IMG/VR virus record: IMGVR_UViG_3300049732_000296
Location: 1-53,002 of that record
Origin: a virus
DNA length: 53,002 nt
Strand: one strand, 5' to 3'
Shown here: positions 47,636-53,002 of the stretch, piece by piece
Position numbering within the stretch: position 1 is the first letter of the stretch
How the letters are laid out: each line of letters opens with the position of its first letter
Notes under the pieces: model-generated
Database searches by the model: none
What the model was told of the DNA's origin: nothing
What the model saw: only the letters and a program-made list of their open reading frames with translations
Program-made: the position numbers and the translations under genes

Positions 47636-48049
47636 ATGCCCAACAGAGAGCTGACAATCCCGCCCTCTGGGGCCCGTCCGATCTTCTGGTGGCTCTTGGT
47701 TCTGTTGCCCGCCTCGCTCGTCGCCTTGGCGATGTGTGCCGGGGGCAACGATGAATCGACGCAACGTCCCGAAGGCCCAACCGCCGAACAGATCGCGCTT
47801 TACGACTCGGTCGTCAAGGAGTTCCAGGCCTCTGGGCTCGTCAGGAAGCTCCAGCCCAATCTGAACACCGCCCACGTCGACCCTGTTATCTGGGCCGCTC
47901 TCAACGTAGACCAGAAGGAAAAGCTGGCCTTCGCGCTCGCTCAATACTGTGGGATCAAGAAGCACGGTCCGCCGTGGGTCGACATCTACAGCTATCAAAG
48001 CGGGAAAAAGCTCGCCGGGTATGGCCCCATGGGGCTCAAGGTCGAATGA
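47636..48049 (+). CDS. Cassette gene 1 (intact): membrane-anchored small protein
   Basis: A 137-residue protein starting MPNRELTIPPSGARP, then a membrane segment (WWLLVLLPASLVALAMCAGG). An exported C-terminal domain carries LNTAHVDPVIWAALNVDQKE and VDIYSYQSGKKLAGYG, ending GLKVE. C34 could be lipidated (LAMC), although the lipobox is imperfect. It is the intact homologue of the broken gene at 376-790. Role unknown; by location it could act at the envelope in lysogens. Confidence 0.8.
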   Translation: MPNRELTIPPSGARPIFWWLLVLLPASLVALAMCAGGNDESTQRPEGPTAEQIALYDSVVKEFQASGLVRKLQPNLNTAHVDPVIWAALNVDQKEKLAFALAQYCGIKKHGPPWVDIYSYQSGKKLAGYGPMGLKVE

Positions 48050-48222
48050 CAGACATCACCTCCTGCCCCCATTGTTCGGCATCGATGCGCGCGAGCTCGA
48101 GCGTCTGTCCGAGGTGCCACCTCCCGCGGAGGATCACCGCGAGCATCGACTTCGGATTGCGCCGAGCGTCAGCCGCGGAGGATGACGCCATGCCCAGCAC
48201 GACCCGTCCCGAGAGCGAATGA
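48046..48222 (+). CDS. Cassette gene 2: zinc-ribbon protein
   Basis: A 58-residue protein with CPHC and CPRC and the conserved SIDFGLRR. The start overlaps the preceding stop (ATGA). It is homologous to 787-981, with a different short acidic tail. Confidence 0.8.
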   Translation: MTDITSCPHCSASMRASSSVCPRCHLPRRITASIDFGLRRASAAEDDAMPSTTRPESE

Positions 48223-48578
48223 TGGAGCTTCGGGCGTTCATCTCCGAGGTCCTGCGGGCTGTCGTCGACGGCGTTGCCGACGCGCAGCAGGCAACGGACC
48301 CATCGAAGGCCTTGATCAGCCCGGAGCGGGCACGGGAGTTCAGCGTCCCCCGAGAGTTCGCAGGCGTGGGCGGCGACGTCCAGGCGATCGAGCTCGATCT
48401 CGCCATCACCGCGACGAAGCCTGGAGGTGGGAAAGGCACGGCCCACCCGATAGTCTGGGCAGCGACATCGGCGGAGATCGGCAGGGCCGCGAGCTCGGGT
48501 GCACTCTCCAGGCTCCGGTTCAGAGTCCCGGTTGCGCTCCCCGTGCAGCGGACACCGCGTCAGGGAGCGAGATCATGA
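48219..48578 (+). CDS. Cassette gene 3: trypco2-like protein
   Basis: A 119-residue protein starting MMELRAFISEVLRAVVDGVA, closest in length and sequence to 978-1325: AIELDLAITATKPGGGKGTA, VWAATSAEIG and LSRLRFRVPVALPVQR. It overlaps both neighbours by ATGA. The central strand and final RxRFxVPVxLP strand are as in the other family members here. Function unknown; see the finding on the cassette. Confidence 0.8.
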   Translation: MMELRAFISEVLRAVVDGVADAQQATDPSKALISPERAREFSVPREFAGVGGDVQAIELDLAITATKPGGGKGTAHPIVWAATSAEIGRAASSGALSRLRFRVPVALPVQRTPRQGARS

Positions 48579-48895
48579 ACGTACGTGAGTTCGTCAGCCA
48601 GGTCCTGCAGGACATCGTTCGCGGCCTGATGGATGCCCAGGAGCGGACGAACGACACGCGGGCCTTCATCGTCCCATCCGGTCACGGCTCCGACTTCACA
48701 ACCAGATCCGTGGAGTTCGACATTGCTCTTACCACAACCGAATCGAAGGGCTCAGAGGCCGAGGCCAAGGTGGCCGTGTGGTCGATCGGCGCGGGTGCCG
48801 GCGGTCGTTCGGAGAGTAGCGATACGAGCGTGAGCCGGGTGAAGTTCGTTGTCCCCGTCTCGCTGCCCTGGCACCAGAAGCCGAAGAAGGAATGA
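48575..48895 (+). CDS. Cassette gene 4: second, diverged trypco2-like protein
   Basis: A 106-residue protein starting MNVREFVSQVLQDIVRGLMD, with SVEFDIALTTTESKGSEAEA, VAVWSIGAGAGG and SRVKFVVPVSLPWHQ. It shares the family layout but is diverged from its neighbour and absent from unit A, so either a tandem duplication here or a loss there occurred. It is coupled to int by ATGA. Confidence 0.8.
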   Translation: MNVREFVSQVLQDIVRGLMDAQERTNDTRAFIVPSGHGSDFTTRSVEFDIALTTTESKGSEAEAKVAVWSIGAGAGGRSESSDTSVSRVKFVVPVSLPWHQKPKKE

Positions 48896-50034
48896 AGCGC
48901 CACACCTCCGCCGTCAATGGAGTGTTCTCCTACCTCGTGAAGCGCAAGGGCTGGACGAAGCACCGCCGATACTGGGGCGTTCAGTACCGTGACCCGGTCA
49001 CCTGGAAGATGCGCATCCGGCGCGGGTTCAAGCTCCAGGCCGAGGCCCTCGACTTCCGAACCTCCACCGACCGCCAGCACGCCGGTCTCGATGAGGCGAC
49101 GTCGGACGGGTTGACCTTCGCCGACGCCCTGGACCGCTACCGGAAGCACTGGAAGGCCCTCGGACGCCGCGACAGCTCGTACGAGTACCTAGACCGCGTG
49201 TGGCTCCCGGCGTTCGGGAAGCGGCCGATTGCCGAGATCCGGAGCGAAGACGTCGAGGAGCTGCTCGAGGCGTGGCACACGGAGAAGGGCTGGTCGCCCC
49301 AGACCAGGAACACGGTCCTGAACCAACTCTCGGGCCTACTCTCGCACGCCTACGGCCGGCGCTGGATCCACCACCACCCGATCGAGCGCGGGCGCGTCCA
49401 CAAGGTCCCGGTGCACAACGCGCGACAGCGCTGGCTCCGGCCCGACGAGATCTCGAGCATCCGCGCTGGGGCTCCGCCCTGGCTCCAGGACATCATCACC
49501 TTGGCCGCGGCGACGGGGCTACGGCTCGAGGTCGTGTGCGCCGCGAAGAAGGCGGACCTCCAGGAAGACGCCGCGGGGAACCTCTACCTGTTCGTCCAGC
49601 GCGACAAGAACGGACAGCCGCTGTACAAGATGCTCGAGGGCCCGATCGCCGCCCTGGCGAGACGGCACTCCGAGGCGGCCCAGTTCCCTGGGAGCTCCCT
49701 GTTCCCGGGCCCGGGCGGAGGGAACGCGCGGACCTCGATCCGACGGTTCCTGCCGGTCGCCGTGCGGGCGGCCGGCCTCCGGTGGGGCCGGAAGCACGCG
49801 GACGGCGTGACGTTCCACACCCTACGTCACTCGATGGCCTCGATCGCGCTGAACGTCGCCAAGGTCCCCGAGCACATGGTGCGCCGCATGGGGGCCTGGC
49901 AGGACGCCCGCATGGTCGGGCGGTACGGGCACCTGGCGGACGAGGAGCTGCGCAAGGCCGAGCTCGCCGTGGCCAGGATCGTGGCCGGCCCGCCCGCAAA
50001 GGCCGCCAAGCGGCGCCCCCGCGCTCGCGCCTGA
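48892..50034 (+). CDS. int: Tyrosine-recombinase phage integrase (second type, tRNA-Ala site)
   Basis: A 380-residue recombinase. The N-terminal arm-type domain (YWGVQYRDPVTWKMRIRRG) is followed by a core-binding domain and the catalytic domain: R211 in ATGLRLEV, H309 and R312/H313 in FHTLRHS, W336 in GAWQDAR and Y345 in VGRYGHL. The first box reads GLRLEV instead of the common GLRRGE. The start overlaps the preceding stop. It is a different subfamily from the integrase at 1322-2383 and is next to a tRNA-Ala core. Confidence 0.95.
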   Translation: MKRHTSAVNGVFSYLVKRKGWTKHRRYWGVQYRDPVTWKMRIRRGFKLQAEALDFRTSTDRQHAGLDEATSDGLTFADALDRYRKHWKALGRRDSSYEYLDRVWLPAFGKRPIAEIRSEDVEELLEAWHTEKGWSPQTRNTVLNQLSGLLSHAYGRRWIHHHPIERGRVHKVPVHNARQRWLRPDEISSIRAGAPPWLQDIITLAAATGLRLEVVCAAKKADLQEDAAGNLYLFVQRDKNGQPLYKMLEGPIAALARRHSEAAQFPGSSLFPGPGGGNARTSIRRFLPVAVRAAGLRWGRKHADGVTFHTLRHSMASIALNVAKVPEHMVRRMGAWQDARMVGRYGHLADEELRKAELAVARIVAGPPAKAAKRRPRARA

Positions 50035-50113
50035 GGACGTCCAATCCCTCTGCCCGCCCCGAGATCGTCGATCCTGGGCCAACGTCGCGAGCTGGCGCCG
50101 CTTTCCGGCGGCA

Positions 50114-50135
50114 TGGAACTCTTGTGGAACACTTA
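50114..50135. repeat. Two tandem 11-bp arm-type sites, TGGAACWCTTR
   Basis: TGGAACTCTTG (50114-50124) and TGGAACACTTA (50125-50135) lie between int and the tRNA-Ala core, in the same arrangement as the unrelated repeats at 2381-2402. A degenerate copy, TGGAACCGATG, is at 50339-50349 on the other side (8 of 11 match). They are probable arm sites of this integrase. Confidence 0.5.
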
Positions 50136-50199
50136 TCCGTTTGGCTTCCTCGGGCCGATTTGGGCCGAGAGCCAAGCCTAGCGCTATCACCAAGTTACG

Positions 50200-50244
50200 T
50201 GGTGGAGCTGAGGGGGATCGAACCCCTGACCTCGTGACTGCCAG
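50200..50244 (-). tRNA. 3' fragment of tRNA-Ala(GGC), probable attachment core
   Basis: On the minus strand the segment ends ..CAGCTCCACCA, with T-arm AGGGGTTCGATCCCCCT and anticodon-loop CTGGCAG (GGC). Further 5' (50245 on) the anticodon stem fails to pair and no D-arm is found. Hence it is only the 3' half of a tRNA-Ala gene carried by the phage as its attachment core, beside the second integrase. Confidence 0.72.
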
Positions 50245-50367
50245 GCAGAGAAGAAGGGGCGGCGTGGCGACCGAAAGCGGCGGGGCGTGGCTTTTTGCTG
50301 TCCTCGGAGTCCACGGAGGGTGCCCCGTCCTGGCCGCGTGGAACCGATGTTGGAGCGGTTGGGGGAG

Positions 50368-51078
50368 CTACCGCCGCCCGATCGTGAGTGCCGGGCCGCC
50401 CGCGACCGCCCACGGATCCCCGTCGTCGAGCCGATAGTCCACGTCCGCCCACCAGCCGAGCCGCCGCCGGCCGTACCAGGACGCTCCGGCCACGAGCCCC
50501 GGCGCGCTCGACAGGCCCAGCCGCAACTCCGCGCGCCACCGGGCGGTCTGCTCCTCGACCGTCCCGGCCGGGCGGCTCGATTCGGCCGTGGACTCCGTGA
50601 GGTCCAGCGGCCCGTCGTACAGCCGGACCCATGGGGCCTCGGGGCCCAGGCGGACGTCGCAGAAGATCCTGCCACGCCATCCCGCCCGGACCTTCCCGCC
50701 CTCGAGCCCCTCGACCTTCACCGCGTCCGTCCCGCCACGGGCCTCCAGCTTGGCGAGCGTCGGGTCGATGAACACGTACTCCTTGATCGCCTCGCGGGCC
50801 TCCGGGGGCACCGGACGAACCTCCCCCCGGAGCCGGGCGATCTCGACCACCCGGGCGGCGAGCTCGCCCTCCAGACGCTCGGCGCGCCCGGCCTCGACCT
50901 CCAGCTCTCGCGCCAGGGCGTCCACCGCCTCCTGGTCGACGACCTTGACCGTCACGACGTCGGGTGGCAGGGGCGGGAGCGGGGGCGGTGGGTCCGGCCC
51001 GGTGCACCGGCCGAGACCGAAGGCCGCGGGGATCGCGACGAGCGCCAGGGCGACGGCGATCAGCCGGAGGCGGGTCAT
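50368..51078 (-). CDS. Membrane-anchored coiled-coil lysis protein (homologue of 2939-3655)
   Basis: A 236-residue protein starting MTRLRLIAVALALVAIP, with the same layout: anchor, proline run, coiled coil (VDQEAVDALARELEVEAGRA), and aromatic beta-rich end (WYGRRRLGWWADVDY). Very similar to the unit-B protein along its length, so the lysis modules diverged recently relative to the endolysins. Confidence 0.7.
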   Translation of the reverse strand: MTRLRLIAVALALVAIPAAFGLGRCTGPDPPPPLPPLPPDVVTVKVVDQEAVDALARELEVEAGRAERLEGELAARVVEIARLRGEVRPVPPEAREAIKEYVFIDPTLAKLEARGGTDAVKVEGLEGGKVRAGWRGRIFCDVRLGPEAPWVRLYDGPLDLTESTAESSRPAGTVEEQTARWRAELRLGLSSAPGLVAGASWYGRRRLGWWADVDYRLDDGDPWAVAGGPALTIGRR

Positions 51079-51386
51079 GCCGGGACCCACTTCCCTTGCC
51101 GGATGAAGCCGTGGTCTCCGCAGCGGCGGCACAAGACGCTCGGTGAGATCGTGAGCGGCTCCCACGACTCCACCGTCCAGCGACCACGGTTTGGTTCGAG
51201 GCGACGCTGCACATCACCGTCGAAAATCACCGCTGCTTCGCAGTCGCCATGCTTGATCGACGCCCCGTAACGCTCGACATCGGGGACCCCCTCGTACTGA
51301 GGATTCAGGTCGCGGTCTGGTGCCCACCCGAAGTACGACAGGTGATGATCATTCCCGAGATCGACCCAACGGCGACCGTCGGTCAT
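51075..51386 (-). CDS. Protein of unknown function in the unit C lysis cassette
   Basis: A 103-residue protein starting at ATG 51386 (MTDGRRWVDLGNDHHLSYFG), with DLNPQYEGVPDVERYG and C-terminal CRRCGDHGFIRQGKW, a possible zinc knuckle. It has no counterpart in the other unit. It is coupled by ATGA to the preceding tiny gene and overlaps the spanin-like gene start. Confidence 0.6.
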   Translation of the reverse strand: MTDGRRWVDLGNDHHLSYFGWAPDRDLNPQYEGVPDVERYGASIKHGDCEAAVIFDGDVQRRLEPNRGRWTVESWEPLTISPSVLCRRCGDHGFIRQGKWVPA

Positions 51387-51466
51387 CGCTGCTCGTCTTT
51401 GTCGGCCCATCGCCACGCGAGCCACAGGCACAGCGCCCCGATGACCAGGAACAGGAGGGCGATCAC
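51383..51466 (-). CDS. 27-residue membrane peptide
   Basis: The frame starts at GTG 51466 (MIALLFLVIGALCLWLAWRW), ends DKDEQR, and is coupled to both neighbours (GTGA and ATGA). One hydrophobic helix with a charged end. Likely real because of the coupling. A regulator of holin function is possible. Confidence 0.5.
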   Translation of the reverse strand: MIALLFLVIGALCLWLAWRWADKDEQR

Positions 51467-51606
51467 CGCCTGCTTCTCCAGACCGTGACCCAGACCCACG
51501 GCATCGAGAGCACCAGGGCCGCGACCGCCACGGGGTGGCACTTCGACCCCGCGGTCCCGAGCAGGAGCAGCGCACCGTGCAGGGCGTAGACCGCGCTCAG
51601 ATTCAT
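51463..51606 (-). CDS. Small membrane protein of the lysis cassette (homologue of 3658-3816)
   Basis: A 47-residue protein starting MNLSAVYALHGALLLLGTAG, with a second hydrophobic stretch ALVLSMPWVWVTV and a basic end RSRR. It shares the position and SKC motif with the other unit. It overlaps the holin-like gene by four bases. Confidence 0.6.
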   Translation of the reverse strand: MNLSAVYALHGALLLLGTAGSKCHPVAVAALVLSMPWVWVTVWRSRR

Positions 51607-51941
51607 GCGTCACCTCCACCACCGTTCGAGACGTTCGGGGCCGTCAGCTTCTTCTTGGCCGCCACGACCACGCCGGAGACGCCGACGGTCACCACAGACA
51701 TGAGAGCGACGCCGGCGAGCGCGGTCTGCCACGTCGTCCCGGGCATCTCCACGAGATCCGCGTACCAACCGAGGGCGCCGAGAACGAACGCGTAGATGAA
51801 CGCGTTGTACCTCTTGCGGTTGCCCCTGTTGGGTTCCGGGCTCGTGCGACCGATCGGCAGCGTGGCCCACTCCGAGAGCCCCATCGCGACGGCGCCGATG
51901 GTCACGAACTGAACCATGTAGGACAGCACCAAGTCATCCAT
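51603..51941 (-). CDS. Putative holin (homologue of 3813-4148)
   Basis: A 112-residue protein starting MDDLVLSYMVQFVTIGAVAM, with the same conserved EWATLPIGRTSP and NRGNRKRYNA and three hydrophobic segments. It carries the same C-terminus TAPNVSNGGGGDA. Holin role inferred from topology and position. Confidence 0.65.
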   Translation of the reverse strand: MDDLVLSYMVQFVTIGAVAMGLSEWATLPIGRTSPEPNRGNRKRYNAFIYAFVLGALGWYADLVEMPGTTWQTALAGVALMSVVTVGVSGVVVAAKKKLTAPNVSNGGGGDA

Positions 51942-52429
51942 CAGCGTCTCTCCCTGAGCAGCTCCGCGAGCTGCGACTTGATCTCCCCGATCTGGCCGGA
52001 CACGTTTCCGATGGCACCGTGCACACCGGCGAGGTTCGCCTGGAACTCAGCCTTGCCGACGAGGTCCTGGTACAGGCGCGCCTTCTGGTCCTCCGCCCAC
52101 TCCAGGTGCCGGTCCTGCCACGACACGACGGACGTCATGGAGTCGCGGTGCTGGGATGCAATGATCGCGAGCGCCTCCTTGTTCTCGGCGTGCAGGCGCT
52201 TCATCTCCTCGCGTCGCTCTTCCTCGCGCTCCGCCCTGGCCTTCTCGTTTGCCTCGATCGTCGCGTTGAGCTCCCGCCACGCGCCGTATTGCTTGATGGC
52301 GGCGGCCACGGCGCCGGCGACGAGGATGGTGAGCGCGCCCATCATGACCCGCATGAGGATGTCGCCCGTGGTCACGCTCTCGTGGGACGGAGCGGCCATC
52401 TGAGCCAAGGCAACGACGAGAAAGAACAT
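51941..52429 (-). CDS. Membrane coiled-coil lysis protein (homologue of 4148-4603)
   Basis: A 162-residue protein starting MFFLVVALAQMAAPSHESV, with segments MRVMMGALTILVAGAVAAAI and a long coiled coil (ANEKARAEREEERREEMKRL). The C-terminal part matches the other unit (QKARLYQDLVGKA, GQIGEIKSQLAELLRERR). It starts one base after the endolysin stop. Confidence 0.7.
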   Translation of the reverse strand: MFFLVVALAQMAAPSHESVTTGDILMRVMMGALTILVAGAVAAAIKQYGAWRELNATIEANEKARAEREEERREEMKRLHAENKEALAIIASQHRDSMTSVVSWQDRHLEWAEDQKARLYQDLVGKAEFQANLAGVHGAIGNVSGQIGEIKSQLAELLRERR

Positions 52430-52806
52430 CACTTGACCCCCTCGTGCTCCACCGAAAAGTGGTACGGATCCGGCTTCGGCGTGCCGTCCGCGCGCTTGAA
52501 CCGACCGCCCCAGCGGCACAGGTCGTGTTGCGCCTCCCACCACTCTCCGAGCCCCTTGTAGGTGTCGGGCACCCACATCTCGCTGGCCCCGGGCACCGAC
52601 GGGTCATCGACGAACAGGTCGACGGCCAGCTTGATGCAGTGCAGGCTTTTCGTGATCCCGAGACCCTTCTTCGCGTAGATCGCGGCCATCTCCGGCGGGC
52701 GGTAGACCTCGCCGACGCGCACGCCGAGCCCACGCGTGACGCACGCCTCGGTCAGCAGACGACCGAGTAGCAGCGCGAACAGCTCCTGCTTCTGCCCGAG
52801 GGTCAC
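52429..52806 (-). CDS. M15-type D,D/L,D-carboxypeptidase-like endolysin
   Basis: A 125-residue protein starting at GTG 52806. Zinc ligand pattern: SLHCIKLAVDLFV (SxH...AxD) and the closing HFSVEH, typical of M15 peptidases such as phage L-alanyl-D-glutamate endopeptidases. The VYRPPEM segment fits too. It occupies the slot where the other unit has an M23 enzyme. No signal peptide is seen. Confidence 0.85.
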   Translation of the reverse strand: MTLGQKQELFALLLGRLLTEACVTRGLGVRVGEVYRPPEMAAIYAKKGLGITKSLHCIKLAVDLFVDDPSVPGASEMWVPDTYKGLGEWWEAQHDLCRWGGRFKRADGTPKPDPYHFSVEHEGVK

Positions 52807-53002
52807 GCCCCCCTCGCTTCCTGCTGGATCGCGCGCCGGCGCCGAGCTTCCTCCTGGATCTCGGTGTAGAGCCCCTTCCGTAGACCGAGCCGCTTCACCT
52901 GGTAGCAGACGACTCTCGTCGTCACCCCGAGGAACTCCGCGGCTCGCTTCTGCGTCGCAAAGCGGTCCATCGCCCCCTGGTAGGCCAGACGCTCAAGAGC
53001 CT
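52803..53002 (-). CDS. Fis-type HTH regulator, N-terminus beyond window (homologue of 5073-5420)
   Basis: The reading frame runs from the window edge to the stop at 52803-52805, with the motif RAAEFLGVTTRVVCYQVKRL and the basic end RRRRAIQQEARGA. It is the homologue of the unit-B gene, so the whole lysis order is shared. The start lies outside. Confidence 0.75.
   Translation of the reverse strand, partial: ALERLAYQGAMDRFATQKRAAEFLGVTTRVVCYQVKRLGLRKGLYTEIQEEARRRRAIQQEARGA

Noticed and set aside
1-53002. CRISPR array or insertion sequence
   Set aside because: No regularly spaced repeats of suitable length and no transposase were seen; the only recombinases are the two integrases.

Overview
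The window is a stretch of high-GC temperate siphovirus DNA with no clear host chromosomal gene. It carries a complete tailed-phage gene set (terminase, portal, fused protease/capsid protein, tail tube, tape measure, long tail proteins, lysis genes, replication and recombination genes, immunity region, integrase). Duplicated but diverged modules lie at both ends. The host cannot be named from the sequence. Cysteine motifs in the tail spike (positions 7640-8050) recall cell-surface proteins of GC-rich deltaproteobacterial-type lineages, which is only a hint.

Layout. (1) 1-2383, plus strand: the right end of one phage unit ('A'): a gene fragment, a three-gene accessory cassette (one gene frameshifted) and a tyrosine integrase. 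(2) 2381-2621: an attachment region with a tRNA-Cys 3' fragment flanked on both sides by 11-bp repeats, which looks like an intact attP. (3) 2939-5420, minus: lysis genes and a Fis-like regulator. (4) 5417-20444, minus: two secreted-type proteins including the spike, then tail tip, tape measure, tail chaperones with a GGGAAAC frameshift site, and tail tube. (5) 20495-30449, minus: neck, capsid, portal, terminase. (6) 30571-31344, plus: a two-gene island. (7) 31350-45606, minus: ParB-methyltransferase, a putative iteron origin, DnaB-N/ATPase, VRR-NUC nuclease, helicase, ParB-like protein, J-domain protein, SbcC and SbcD. (8) 45603-47026, minus: small zinc proteins, a terminator, and early regulators. 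(9) 47046-47098: a divergent operator region. (10) 47125-50034, plus: putative lysogeny gene, accessory cassette, second integrase. (11) 50114-50244: attachment region with a tRNA-Ala 3' fragment. (12) 50368-53002, minus: lysis genes of another unit ('C'), homologous to section 3 but with a different endolysin.

How the genes work together. Leftward transcription from the operator region would run the lytic programme. Rightward transcription would express the 47125 gene, the accessory cassette and the integrase, so the cassette is probably expressed in lysogens. Nearly all genes overlap by 1-4 bases (ATGA, GTGA or TGATG), indicating translational coupling.

The most unusual points are: the joining of two related phages with different integrases and attachment sites; the conserved integrase-proximal cassette (membrane protein, zinc ribbon, one or two trypco2-like proteins); the GACCT iteron array with exact 9-bp spacing; and the spike with a Sec signal peptide and many cysteines. 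Stretches 2788-2938, 50035-50113 and 50245-50367 show no convincing gene.
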